Shown: positions 21,357 through 33,797, numbered from the stretch's first letter. The stretch: DNA of 38,555 nt from Opitutia bacterium (GCA_003142615.1 PLMW01000039.1:1-38555), one strand, 5' to 3'. Numbers and translations: made by a program. Notes: generated by a model from the letters alone, not told the origin.

Positions 21357-22850
21357 ATGCTGCCGATCGAAAGTTATCGCGCCGCCCGCTGGCTCCGCAC
21401 CATCAACCTGGTGCTGCAGGCCGTGCTGTTCCTCACGCTCTTCGGCGGGCTCAACTACCTCTCGATCCATTATCACTGGCGCTTCGACCTCAGCCAGCAC
21501 CGCCGCTACTCGCTCTCGCCCGAGACCATCTCCTACCTGGGCGAGCTGCTGCGGCCCGTCCGCGTCGTCGTCACGCTCACGCCCGATTCCGAGAATCCCG
21601 AGGCCGCCCAGGCCTACCAGGACGTGCAGAACCTGCTGCGGGAATATCTCTACGCCTCCGCGACCAACTACGATCCCAAGGCCGGCCGCGACGGCCGCAT
21701 CAGCGTGGAATATCTCGACGTCTACCAGCGCCGCCGCGACGCCGAGGCGCTCGGCATCGACCAGCCCGATGTCATCCTGCTGCTCAGCGCGGACAACCAC
21801 CGCCACATCGTGCCCTTCAACGACCTCTACCTGCACAAGGAGCGCCGGCGGGAGGCCTTCCAGGGCGAGCAGGTCATCACCGCCGCCATTCTCGATGTCT
21901 CCAGTCCGGTGAAGAAAAAAATCTATTTCCTCGCCGGCCACGGTGAAATGAGCCCGGACGATGTCAGCCCGGTGCGCGGTCTCTCCGTGCTGTGCGACGA
22001 GCTGCGCCTGCGGAATTATGATCTCGAAGGCCTCGATCTTTCCCTGACCAAGCGCATCCCCGACGGCACCGATCTCATCATCATCCCCTCCCCCCAGGGG
22101 CGCTTCCAGCCGCGCGAGGAGGAACTGCTGCGCCAGTACCTCTCCACGCATGCCGGCCGCATCATCCTTACCCTCGACCCGGCGCGCGAGTTCGGCCTCG
22201 ACAATCTGCTCTTCGACTGGGGCGTGCGCGTCGACGACGACGTCATCTTTGACACCAATCCCGAGGTCATCACGGATAACGGCGACCTGATGATCCGTCA
22301 CATCGATGGGAGCCATCCCGTCACCAAGGGCCTGGCTGACTATAAGGTCCCGTTGCGCATCAGCCCGCCCCGTTCCGTCCGGCCCGACCCCAGCCGCCCG
22401 CTCGACAACGCCCTCAAGGTCTCCATCCTCGCCACCTCCTCGCCGACGTCGTGGGGTGAGTTCGGCTACCGGTTGACGAGCGTCCTGCCGGCGTTCACGC
22501 CCGGTTCCGATCTGCAGGGACCACTCGGAGTGATCGTCATCTCCGAACGCGTCACCGCCGGCGCCCTGCCTTTCAGCGTGCCGGGCGGCCGCCTCGTGGT
22601 CATCGGTTCGGGCGACATTTTCTCCAACCGCCGCCTGACCGATCAAGGCAGCCAGATCCTGTGCATTAACGCGGTCAACTGGGCCGTGGACCGCGATACC
22701 CAGCTTCACATCCCCCCGCGCCCGATCGAGCGCTTTCAACTCTCCCTCTCGGAGGAGGAACTCGCCAAGCTCCGGCTGGGTCTCCTGTTTCTCCTCCCCG
22801 GTTCCGCCGCCCTGCTCGGCTTCATCGTCTACTGGACGCGGCGCCACTAA
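21357..22850 (+). CDS. GldG-family ABC transporter auxiliary protein
   Basis: A 497-residue protein anchored by an N-terminal helix (about residues 14-32, INLVLQAVLFLTLFGGLNYL) and a C-terminal helix (LLFLLPGSAALLGFIVYWT), with a large periplasmic part between. FDLSQHRRYSLSPETISYL is the hallmark of the ABC_transp_aux (GldG) domain; YFLAGHGEMSPDD, RLRNYDLEGLDLS and VIGSGDIFSNRRL are also typical. It probably completes the GldA/GldF-like transporter. ATG 21357 is chosen because it begins the conserved N-terminus 10 bp after the permease stop. Confidence 0.92.
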   Translation: MLPIESYRAARWLRTINLVLQAVLFLTLFGGLNYLSIHYHWRFDLSQHRRYSLSPETISYLGELLRPVRVVVTLTPDSENPEAAQAYQDVQNLLREYLYASATNYDPKAGRDGRISVEYLDVYQRRRDAEALGIDQPDVILLLSADNHRHIVPFNDLYLHKERRREAFQGEQVITAAILDVSSPVKKKIYFLAGHGEMSPDDVSPVRGLSVLCDELRLRNYDLEGLDLSLTKRIPDGTDLIIIPSPQGRFQPREEELLRQYLSTHAGRIILTLDPAREFGLDNLLFDWGVRVDDDVIFDTNPEVITDNGDLMIRHIDGSHPVTKGLADYKVPLRISPPRSVRPDPSRPLDNALKVSILATSSPTSWGEFGYRLTSVLPAFTPGSDLQGPLGVIVISERVTAGALPFSVPGGRLVVIGSGDIFSNRRLTDQGSQILCINAVNWAVDRDTQLHIPPRPIERFQLSLSEEELAKLRLGLLFLLPGSAALLGFIVYWTRRH

Positions 22851-22942
22851 TGCGAACGAAGCATGCGAATGCACGAACGAAAACCCAGGGTGCCCTCGCG
22901 CCCTCCGCCGTTTTCCATCTTCCTTCTTAAATCCCTGCCGCC

Positions 22943-25030
22943 ATGCGCACCAAAGTCACGCTCGTCCTGCTGTTGCTCAACGTCGTCCTCTTCTTCTTCA
23001 TCTTCACGTTCGTTCGCAAGTGGCAGACGGACCGGATCTGGGAGGAGAGCCGGCGACGCGTGCTCGGCCCCGAGGCCGCCGCCATCCAGTCGCTCACGAT
23101 CATCGGCGGCCGCCTGGCCGAACCCGTGCGCATTGAGAAGCGTCCCGAGGGCTGGATGCTCACCAAGCCCATCGAATGGCCCGCCAATCCGCATGCCGTC
23201 AGCCGCATGCTCAACGAACTGATGTTCCTCGAGCACGAGACCAGCTTCCTCGTCAAGGATCTCCCGAAAAGCGGCCTTTCGCTGGCCGACTACGGGCTGG
23301 ACAAGCCCCGGCTTACGCTGACGTTCACCGCCGGTCTGAACAGCGCGCTGCCCGCCCGCGAGGGCGCGGCCGCTCCGCTCAAGACCGTCACCCTCCGCGT
23401 CGGCGACACCACCAAGGTCGGCAACCGCCTGTATGTCCTCTCGCCCGATGGCGAGCGCATCCACGTCGTCGGTCGCAGCCTGGCCGACAGCCTGGCGCTC
23501 ACCCTCGACCAGCTCCGGGCCGACACGATTTTCAACATCCCCCTCTTCGAGGTGCGCTCCTTCAACCTGCAGACCGCCGCGCCAGCCAACCTGCGCATCC
23601 GCCTCCGCCGCGACGGACCCCGCTGGTTGTTTGAAGCGCCCATCCTCACCCGTGCGAACCGGACCGAAGTCGAACTCGCGATCAACGGCCTCAACGCCCT
23701 CCACACAAAATCGTTTATCGATCCGACTTCCGTCCCGCCCGAGCAGACGGGCCTCACCAACCCCGCCTTGCGGCTCACGCTGGAAGGCAACGGCCGCCGG
23801 GAAACCCTGCTGCTTGGCAACCCCGCCGCCCCGGTCCGTGCGGAGGGCAAATCGCCGGGCGCCGGAGCCGGGCCGGGTGAGTCCCCACCGGAAGCCGCCA
23901 CCGAATTTTACGCAAAAATGGAGGACAAGGCGCCCGTCTTCACTGTCGCTTTTCCCGACCAGCTTTTCGCCATCCTGCGCAGCGCCCAGGAGGAACTGCG
24001 CGACAAGCAGCTGCTCAGCTTCGATCCGCGCGCCCTCACTTCCATCACGCTCGGCGCGCCCAACCGCCCCGAGCTGACCCTCCAGCGTCTCGCCGGCCCG
24101 CAGCCGCTCGACACCGACCCCTGGCAGATTGTCATGCGCACGCCCAATCAGGCGCCCCAGACCCTGCCTGCCGACCTCGCCTTTGTCCGGCGGATCATCG
24201 AGAAGCTCCTGCTGCTGCAGGCGCAAAAATTCCTCCGCGATGCCCCGCAGGCCCTCGAGCTCGAGAACTGGGGTTTCAACCGCCCCGAGCGCGAGATCAC
24301 GCTTAACTTTGCCGCCAAGGGCACGTTCGCGGAGGGCAGCCTCCCGACCGCGGCGATGCCCTCGTCGGTCACGCTCCTCATCGGCGTCGCCAGCGAACGC
24401 GAAAACCGGGCCTACGCCAAGCTCGCCACCGAGCCGTTCGTTTATCTCGTCGATCCGGAGATCCTGCGCGAGACGCCCGTCACCGTGAATTACTATCGCG
24501 ACCGTCTGCTCCGCGAACTGCCCGCGGCCGAGCATGCCGGCACGCGCATCACCGGCCTGAGCCTCACCGACACGACGACCAAGACGGTGCTGTTCTCCCG
24601 CCAGCTCACGGGGGAGGAGACCTGGAGCCAGGCGCTCGCCGCGGAGCCCGAGACGCGGCGGACCGCCCTGGTCGCGCTCCTCGACCAGCTTCGCAGCTTG
24701 CGCGCGAAAAGCTTCGTGCTCGATTCATTCCCGCCGACGGTCGAAATCGCCGGGCAGGCGCGTCCTTGGAGATACTCGCTGGAAGCCACCCTGTCGCTGG
24801 TCGGCGGCACCGGGATCCAGACGGCTCCGTATACGCTTTTCTTCACCGAACGGACGGGCGGCGGCACGCAGCTGGCCGGCTCCCCCGAATTCAACGCCGT
24901 GTTCGAAGCCGACCAGAAGCTGCTCGACGCGCTCTTCACCCTCACCTTCGGTCCGCACGATCCCGGACCGGCCGCGCCCACGCCCGTTGCGCCGGTGGCG
25001 GAGCCCAAGCTCCCGCCGGCCGGCCCGTAA
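22943..25030 (+). CDS. DUF4340-containing membrane-anchored protein
   Basis: A 695-residue protein with a single N-terminal helix (KVTLVLLLLNVVLFFFIFTF), the rest probably periplasmic. The region about 50-200 (LTIIGGRLAEPVRIEKRPEG, then LPKSGLSLADYGLDKPRLTL) fits the DUF4340 pattern, and similar motifs recur later (LRDAPQALELENWGFNRPER), so two DUF4340-like repeats are likely. A Gly/Pro-rich low-complexity segment lies near residues 300-317. DUF4340 genes typically follow GldA/F/G-like ABC genes, as here; the start is 92 bp after the GldG-like stop. Its role in the transporter is not known. Confidence 0.88.
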   Translation: MRTKVTLVLLLLNVVLFFFIFTFVRKWQTDRIWEESRRRVLGPEAAAIQSLTIIGGRLAEPVRIEKRPEGWMLTKPIEWPANPHAVSRMLNELMFLEHETSFLVKDLPKSGLSLADYGLDKPRLTLTFTAGLNSALPAREGAAAPLKTVTLRVGDTTKVGNRLYVLSPDGERIHVVGRSLADSLALTLDQLRADTIFNIPLFEVRSFNLQTAAPANLRIRLRRDGPRWLFEAPILTRANRTEVELAINGLNALHTKSFIDPTSVPPEQTGLTNPALRLTLEGNGRRETLLLGNPAAPVRAEGKSPGAGAGPGESPPEAATEFYAKMEDKAPVFTVAFPDQLFAILRSAQEELRDKQLLSFDPRALTSITLGAPNRPELTLQRLAGPQPLDTDPWQIVMRTPNQAPQTLPADLAFVRRIIEKLLLLQAQKFLRDAPQALELENWGFNRPEREITLNFAAKGTFAEGSLPTAAMPSSVTLLIGVASERENRAYAKLATEPFVYLVDPEILRETPVTVNYYRDRLLRELPAAEHAGTRITGLSLTDTTTKTVLFSRQLTGEETWSQALAAEPETRRTALVALLDQLRSLRAKSFVLDSFPPTVEIAGQARPWRYSLEATLSLVGGTGIQTAPYTLFFTERTGGGTQLAGSPEFNAVFEADQKLLDALFTLTFGPHDPGPAAPTPVAPVAEPKLPPAGP

Positions 25031-25093
25031 TGCAATGCCTCCGGTGGATTTGGCTCCGCCCTTGCTGATCTTCCCGCACCACGGCCTCCAACC

Positions 25094-27931
25094 ATGAGCC
25101 TCAAGCGACCCGTGTTGTTCGCGCTGCGCTGGTGCGGTTCGTGCGTTCTCCTGATCCTCTGCTGGACGGTCTGGCTGGCCCTGGCCGCGCTCCTGACCGT
25201 GCAGATCTGGATCGCCACCCATCGCGAACTGGCGCTGCCCGATTTCGTGCTGCGCGCCATGGAGGACCGCCTCGCCGCCTCGGGGGTCACGGCCCGTTTC
25301 GGCCGCGCGGTGTTCGATCCCACGGGGCGCTTCGTGATTGAGCATGTGCAGCTCTTCGCCCCCGCCCACCCCACGCCGCTGGTGACCATCCGCGCCGCTT
25401 ATGCCAGTCTGGATTTCTGGGCCCTGCTGGTCGGTGACTTCCGTCCGCATGAACTCCGCCTGACCGGCCTCGACTTGCATGTGCCGGCCATGCTGTCGCC
25501 TTCCGGCACCGATGAAGCGGTGGTGAGCGATCTGGACGGTGTCTTCCGTCCGTCGCGGTCCGACTATGACATCGCGCTCTGCACCTTCCGCATCGCCGGC
25601 CTCTCTGTCACGGGCCGGGGCGGGTTTCACCTTCCGGCGGCGGTCCGCTCGCGCACCAGTACGATGCCGATGCTCGACCTGCTGATGGCGCGTTATCTCA
25701 AGGCGGGCCGCAGGCTGCTGGCACTCCGCCCGGTGCTCGACGCGCTGGAGAAACCGTGCGTGCAACTGGTGCTCACTCCGTCGGAGGAACATGGCGCCAT
25801 GGTGGAGGCCGAGCTGTTCGCCCGCAGCTTTCATCCGGCGCCTTCTTACAGTGTGACCATGGCCGATGCCCGGACCGTTTTCCCGCTGCTGGGCGAGGCG
25901 CCCTGCCCCGTGCACGTGAAGCTGGAGGCGGACGGCGTGGAATGGGAGGACCGGGCCCAAGCCGTGGGGGTGCGCGTCGACCTGGCCGGCTCGCTCGTGC
26001 CGGACCGGTTTGCTTTTGTGCCACAGACCGCGCAAATGACCGCGGCGCGCGGCACGGTGATGGCGGTTCCCCTCGAGGCGCCTTTGCTTGATGTGGCCTT
26101 GGCCCGGTTTCCGCGTTTGCAGGCCGCATTTTCCGTGCGCGCCGGAGGATCCGCCATCGCGGTTCGCAGTGAGGCCGATGTCAAGGTGGGTGCGGGCACG
26201 CTGGAACTCTCCGGCGCGCTCACCCCGGCGCTGCTCAACTTCGCCCGCCACCAGTCCGGTATCGCCGTGCTCAAATGGATTGAGTTGCATGAGCCGGCGC
26301 CCGTGCACGCCACCGTCGAATTCGCCCCGGGCTGGAAACCCGCCCGCGCCGAGGCCGACATTTCCGTCCGCCATGTCACCGCCCGCGATGTGCCGCTCGA
26401 CGCCGCCGCCGGGCATGTGACGTACGCCGGTCACGACCTGCGTGTCACCGATCTCCTCCTGCTGCAGGGTGACAACACGGCGCATGGATCCTACACGATG
26501 GACACCGCCACGCGCGACTACCGCTTTCTCCTGCAAGGCCGGCTGCGTCCGCTCGACATCTCCGGCTGGTTCAAAGCCTGGTGGCCGCGTTTCTGGGGTA
26601 ATTTCGATTTCACCGCCGTTCCGCCCGCGGCCGACGTTGACATCACCGGCCGCTGGGGCACGGCGCAATTCACCTCCGGGTTCTGCCAGGTGGACGCCGC
26701 CCGTCCGGGCATCCGCGGCATGCCGTTCGACCGCGCGCGCACCCTGCTTTTCTTCCGCCCCAATTATTTCAACGTGTTCGAGTTCACCACCGAGCGTGCC
26801 GGGCACTCCGCCCAGGGTTCGTTTGAACTCACCACCGATCCGCAAAGGGCGACCTACCGGACGCTGGATTTCGACGGGGTCTCCGATTTTGATCCCGCCG
26901 AGTGCGCCCGGGTCTACGGCCCGGCGGGCACGGCACTGGTGGCGCCGTATCAATTTGCCGAACCGCCCACGGTTCGCCTGACCGGCCGCCTCGAAGGCCC
27001 GGCCATGCCCGGCGGCCCTCATGCGCGGGTCCATCTTGTGCTCGCCTCCCACGGCCGCCTCACGTTCCACACCTTTCCGCTGGATGACCTGAAGTTCACC
27101 GCCGATTACACGGACGGCATCCTGGACCTGCGCCAGATCGAGACGGGCTTCGCGGGCGGCGCCGCCACCGGCAAGGCCCGGCTGGACGGACCGCCGGAGG
27201 CGCGTGTGCTCGCCTTCGACGCGATTCTCAACGGGGCGGACCTCGCCCGCGTCATCAACGCGCTCGACGAGTTCCAACTGGCGGGCAAGCCCGCCTCGCC
27301 CGATCGTCCCAAGGGCCGTTTTCTCCAGCGTGCCTCCGGCGGCCGCCTCGACGCGGCGCTGACCGCGGAAGGCCGTTACCGGCAGCCATTCAGCTACCGC
27401 GGCGACGGCTACTTCGTCATCACCGGCCGGGAACTCGGTGAAATCCATCTGCTCGGACTCCTTTCCGAGCTGCTCAACTTCACCTCGCTGCGCCTCGACG
27501 CCGCCCACGCCAGCTTCAAGCTCGACGGCAATAAACTGGCCTTTTCCCAGGTCAAACTCACCGGTCCGACCGCGGCCATTGATGCACGGGGCGAATACCT
27601 GCTCGATGCCAAGACCCTCGACTTCAAAGCGAAGGTCTTCCCGCTGCAGGAGAGCGGCTTCGTGCTTACCGATGTGCTGGGCGCCATGCTCACCCCGCTC
27701 TCCAACGTGCTTGAGCTCAAACTCACCGGTCCGCTTGAAAAACCCTCCTGGACATTTTACTACGGACCGACGTACCTCCTGCGGGCGCTGACGCGGCCTG
27801 CGGCCGGAGAGCAGCCAGAGACGGCGCCCGACGGGAAAGCGCCGGCGCCTTTGACTCCAGCGGCTGCTCCGCCCCTATCGGGCAAGGAACCGCCGTCGGC
27901 AAATCCTCCAGCCCCCGCCCCCCAACCGTGA
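25094..27931 (+). CDS. AsmA-like (YhdP/TamB-type) envelope protein
   Basis: A 945-residue protein with an N-terminal membrane helix (about residues 8-40, with LLILCWTVWLALAALLTVQI) and a long beta-rich periplasmic part. The C-terminus is typical of AsmA-like C-terminal regions: DGYFVITGRELGEIHLLGLL, SFKLDGNKLAFSQVKLTGPT, DAKTLDFKAKVFPLQESGF and LTGPLEKPSWTFYYGP, followed by a Pro/Ala-rich tail. Related AsmA-family proteins form bridges that move phospholipid to the outer membrane; applying that here is inference. It follows the DUF4340 gene by 63 bp and may be part of the same envelope operon. Confidence 0.85.
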   Translation: MSLKRPVLFALRWCGSCVLLILCWTVWLALAALLTVQIWIATHRELALPDFVLRAMEDRLAASGVTARFGRAVFDPTGRFVIEHVQLFAPAHPTPLVTIRAAYASLDFWALLVGDFRPHELRLTGLDLHVPAMLSPSGTDEAVVSDLDGVFRPSRSDYDIALCTFRIAGLSVTGRGGFHLPAAVRSRTSTMPMLDLLMARYLKAGRRLLALRPVLDALEKPCVQLVLTPSEEHGAMVEAELFARSFHPAPSYSVTMADARTVFPLLGEAPCPVHVKLEADGVEWEDRAQAVGVRVDLAGSLVPDRFAFVPQTAQMTAARGTVMAVPLEAPLLDVALARFPRLQAAFSVRAGGSAIAVRSEADVKVGAGTLELSGALTPALLNFARHQSGIAVLKWIELHEPAPVHATVEFAPGWKPARAEADISVRHVTARDVPLDAAAGHVTYAGHDLRVTDLLLLQGDNTAHGSYTMDTATRDYRFLLQGRLRPLDISGWFKAWWPRFWGNFDFTAVPPAADVDITGRWGTAQFTSGFCQVDAARPGIRGMPFDRARTLLFFRPNYFNVFEFTTERAGHSAQGSFELTTDPQRATYRTLDFDGVSDFDPAECARVYGPAGTALVAPYQFAEPPTVRLTGRLEGPAMPGGPHARVHLVLASHGRLTFHTFPLDDLKFTADYTDGILDLRQIETGFAGGAATGKARLDGPPEARVLAFDAILNGADLARVINALDEFQLAGKPASPDRPKGRFLQRASGGRLDAALTAEGRYRQPFSYRGDGYFVITGRELGEIHLLGLLSELLNFTSLRLDAAHASFKLDGNKLAFSQVKLTGPTAAIDARGEYLLDAKTLDFKAKVFPLQESGFVLTDVLGAMLTPLSNVLELKLTGPLEKPSWTFYYGPTYLLRALTRPAAGEQPETAPDGKAPAPLTPAAAPPLSGKEPPSANPPAPAPQP

Positions 27932-28053
27932 ATCCGCCGGGTGACAGCCTCGGGCGGCCTTAGTAACCGTCTCCGGTTAACAAGAGATTCCACGATGCCT
28001 TGCACGGGCGCTGGTTTTATACCGGATTAAAATAAACAAGGCATGCAAAAACA

Positions 28054-28086
28054 CGTTGCCCGGAATGGCAACGGCGCCTAGCTAGG
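28054..28086 (+). promoter_or_regulatory. Hairpin and 10-bp palindrome before the histidine kinase gene
   Basis: A perfect 7-bp stem (CGTTGCC-CGGAAT-GGCAACG, 28054-28073) is followed by the palindrome CCTAGCTAGG (28077-28086), ending 12 bp before the ATG. CCTAGCTAG also occurs at 68-76; such A/T-containing palindromes are uncommon in this GC-rich sequence. An 8-bp inverted pair (ATGCCTTG 27995-28002 and CAAGGCAT 28037-28044) brackets the AT-rich stretch that probably holds the promoter. The sites could be operators or 5' leader structure. Confidence 0.4.
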
Positions 28087-28098
28087 ATCTGTCTCTTC

Positions 28099-31680
<3,582 letters not shown>

Positions 31681-31737
31681 CCCGGCCGGACGCCGCGCCT
31701 CTCCCCGGGACGGCGACAGACAAGCCCCGGCCGCCGT

Positions 31738-33072
31738 TCAGATCCGGCGCCGCAATTCCGCCATCTCCGCCTCCCGGCCGGGATCGCCCGCCAGATTGTG
31801 CTCCTCTCCGGGATCACGCGCGAGGTCGAAGAACAACCACGGTGTACCGTCTTCGTTGAGCACCAGCTTGTGCGTGCGCGTGCGCCCGCCGCGCCACACC
31901 CGATCACATTGCTGCGGCAGCCGCACCACGCTCGGCATGGAAATCCGTTGGATTTCGGCTGCGGGTTTTGAGTCTTGAGTTTTGTGCCCTCGAGTTCCCG
32001 CCCACTCCAGTGTCCAGCGCGGCAGATCGAGCAGCGAGACAAGCTCCTCGCTTCGTTTTCCAGACCCATGACCATCCTGGTGCGCCCCGCGCACCAACAG
32101 CGGCACGCGGACACTTTCCTCGTGCGGCCAGCCCTTGCGGAACAGCCCGTGGGCTCCGTGCATATCGCCGTGGACGGAGGTGAAAACCACGACCGTGTTT
32201 TCCTCCGGCACCCGGGCCAGCAACCGGCCGATCGCCCGGTCGGTCGCCTCGAGATGGGCGTAATACCCGGCCAGCTCGCGGCGGGCCTTCACCTCCACGT
32301 CCGTGCCCAGCGGCACGTTGGCTGGCAGCACGATCGCGCGCGGATCGCGGGGCCGCCCATTCGCGGCTTGTCCCGCATCCAGTCGGGGGACCGGCGCATC
32401 ATAAGGAGGATGCGGCGGTTCAAGGCTCACCACGCAAAACCACGGTCGGGCATGATTTTTGATACCGGACACCGGAGACCGGATTGCAGGCGTGCTTCCG
32501 GCCTCGGCCTTGCCGGTAGTCGATATCCGGTTTCCACTCTCACCGATCCATGCTCCCGCGCGCGCACACACCACCTCGGATTGATAGCCCGGGAATTTCA
32601 CCGGCTCCGGCAGCCGCGTTCCATGCAGCCACGGATCGTTGATCAGGAAACCGCTCTCAAATCCCTCCCAGAACTCAAAACCGCCGCGCCACGCCGGCGG
32701 CACCACGATCCTGGCGTGGGCCTCGCCGACCAGCTCCGCCCCGGGATCGCGTTGATAAAGGTGCCACTTGCCGAAAAACGCCGTCGCGTACCCGCGCGCG
32801 TGCAGCCGGTGCGCGATGGTGCGCGCCTCCAGCGGAAGCGGATCATGGTAATCGCGCACGCCGTTCTCCGGCGACCGCACTCCGGTGAGCAGGGCCGCGC
32901 GGGCAAACGGGCCGAAGGGATGCGGCGTCACGGCCTGGGCGTAATTGACCGACCCGGCCGCCAGCACATCCAGGTGCGGCGTGCGTGCATTGGGGTCGCC
33001 GGCATAACCCGTCGCCAGACCGCGCCACTGGGTGGTGACGATCCACAGGATGTTGGGCGGGGGCGCGGCCAT
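31738..33072 (-). CDS. Sulfatase-family protein lacking catalytic residues (probable pseudo-sulfatase)
   Basis: A 444-residue member of the sulfatase/alkaline phosphatase superfamily: NILWIVTTQWRGLATGYAGD at the N-terminus, GYATAFFGKWHLY, LEPPHPPYDAP, and VHGDMHGAHGLFRKGWPHEE followed by SVRVPLLVRG. The site that should read C/S-x-P-S-R for formylglycine formation reads GPFAR (residues 54-58), with no Cys or Ser. The N-terminal metal ligand Asp (usually TDQQR) is Thr14 in VTTQWR, and the Asp of SDHG is Val (SVHG). The substrate-side Lys and His of GKWH remain. It is probably inactive as a sulfatase. Two segments encoded by repetitive DNA (32461-32482 and 31964-31984) look like inserted linkers. 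ATG 33072 precedes the fold; the ORF is open to 33159. No signal peptide is seen. Confidence 0.8.
   Translation of the reverse strand: MAAPPPNILWIVTTQWRGLATGYAGDPNARTPHLDVLAAGSVNYAQAVTPHPFGPFARAALLTGVRSPENGVRDYHDPLPLEARTIAHRLHARGYATAFFGKWHLYQRDPGAELVGEAHARIVVPPAWRGGFEFWEGFESGFLINDPWLHGTRLPEPVKFPGYQSEVVCARAGAWIGESGNRISTTGKAEAGSTPAIRSPVSGIKNHARPWFCVVSLEPPHPPYDAPVPRLDAGQAANGRPRDPRAIVLPANVPLGTDVEVKARRELAGYYAHLEATDRAIGRLLARVPEENTVVVFTSVHGDMHGAHGLFRKGWPHEESVRVPLLVRGAHQDGHGSGKRSEELVSLLDLPRWTLEWAGTRGHKTQDSKPAAEIQRISMPSVVRLPQQCDRVWRGGRTRTHKLVLNEDGTPWLFFDLARDPGEEHNLAGDPGREAEMAELRRRI
31964..31984. repeat. Short repeat inside the sulfatase-like gene
   Basis: The units TTTTGAGTC and TTGAGTTTT form a near-tandem string, read in frame on the minus strand as part of GHKTQDSKPAAEIQ. 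The adjacent bases GGATTTCGG also occur in the repeat at 1318-1347 inside the KAS III fusion. Confidence 0.45.
32461..32482. repeat. ACCGG tandem repeat inside the sulfatase-like gene
   Basis: GATACCGGACACCGGAGACC followed by GG gives three 7-bp units of the form (A/C/G)ACCGG(A). It shares GGAGACCGG with 1333-1347 of the KAS III fusion. In the protein it encodes part of a loop (residues around AIRSPVSGIKNHA) between conserved sulfatase blocks. Confidence 0.55.
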
Positions 33073-33201
33073 GGGGTTGCGGCAAGGTTGGGCGCAAATC
33101 CCCGCCGGTTCAAACGCGACTTTATGCTGCTCGCCGCAGGCTCCGGCTGCCGGCAACACCAGCCGGTTTCACGCCTCTTCCCCCAATGGGGGGGGTTCCT
33201 G

Positions 33202-33230
33202 TGCAATGTCAACTATTGGTTGACATTGCA
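33202..33230. promoter_or_regulatory. 12-bp perfect inverted repeat at the end of the transglycosylase gene
   Basis: TGCAATGTCAAC (33202-33213) and GTTGACATTGCA (33219-33230) are perfect inverted repeats around a 5-base spacer TATTG. The element overlaps the stop codon and last codons of the minus-strand lytic transglycosylase gene and lies 130 bp upstream of the sulfatase-like start. No T-run follows on either strand, so an operator for the sulfatase-like gene or an mRNA-processing hairpin is as likely as a terminator. On the minus strand the arm contains TTGACA, a possible -35. Confidence 0.6.
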
Positions 33231-33724
33231 TCTGGCGGCGGGAGGGGATGAAGATTGCCGCGCCAGAGCTCGCGGTAGATGGGATGGTCGGGGCGCGGAA
33301 TGCGTCCCTCGTCGAAGTCACGCGACTCGACATAATCGTAGCCGTAATGAAACGCGGCGAGCAGCAGACGTTCCGAGAATTTGCCGTGCGCGTGGAGCGC
33401 ATGCCGGCACCAGGCGAGATAGTCGATGCCGGTCTCGAGGTTGGCGCGCCAATCCCACACCGTGGGCTCGAAGGGCCGGGCGGAGACGGTCGTCCACGCC
33501 GCCGGCTTGAGCTGGAGCAGGCCCCGGGCCTCGCCATTGCGCGCCCGCGCGTCGAATCCCGATTCGGCCGCCACCAGGGCATAGATGAAGGCGGGATCGA
33601 GACGGTAGCGCGACGCCGGCTGCTGGATGGCGAGCCACACCTCGTGGCGGTCAACCGGCTCGCGACGGGTCGAGCAGCCGGTCATGACCATGAGAACGAG
33701 GACCGCAAAGAGGGCGCGTTTCAC
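33209..33724 (-). CDS. Lytic transglycosylase lipoprotein (SLT domain)
   Basis: A 171-residue predicted lipoprotein. The N-terminus KRALFAVLVLMVMTGCSTR is a type II signal with the lipobox Cys near residue 15. The rest is a compact SLT domain: RYRLDPAFIYALVAAESGFD, carrying the catalytic Glu in AAESGFD, then RNGEARGLLQLKPAAW and the C-terminal LLLAAFHYGYDYVESRDF. Such enzymes cleave peptidoglycan glycan strands in the periplasm. GTG 33724 is chosen because it starts the signal peptide directly; the frame is open to an ATG at 33781, which would put 19 extra residues in front. It follows fabF on the same strand. The last codons overlap the 12-bp inverted repeat. Confidence 0.87.
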   Translation of the reverse strand: MKRALFAVLVLMVMTGCSTRREPVDRHEVWLAIQQPASRYRLDPAFIYALVAAESGFDARARNGEARGLLQLKPAAWTTVSARPFEPTVWDWRANLETGIDYLAWCRHALHAHGKFSERLLLAAFHYGYDYVESRDFDEGRIPRPDHPIYRELWRGNLHPLPPPDAMSTNS

Positions 33725-33797
33725 GCGGCAGGGAGCCTCGCGCAAAGACGCGCCGGCGCCAAGAAAATGCTGGCCGTCCAAAGGCCGCGGCAGACGT

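Noticed and set aside
22847-24535. A 562-codon minus-strand frame opposite the DUF4340 gene
   Set aside because: Shadow of a gene with an N-terminal helix and family motifs; no conserved features of its own.
24725-27508. A 927-codon open frame on the minus strand opposite the DUF4340 and AsmA-like genes
   Set aside because: It is the antisense of two well-supported genes, lacks any domain and has the Gly/Arg/His-rich composition typical of shadow frames in GC-rich DNA.
28066-28084. A possible sigma-54 promoter (TGGCAAC with a downstream GC)
   Set aside because: The -12 element does not match TTGC and the spacing is poor.
31975-33510. A 511-codon plus-strand frame opposite the sulfatase-like gene
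   Set aside because: The sulfatase fold motifs are all on the minus strand; this frame crosses two genes and has no domain.
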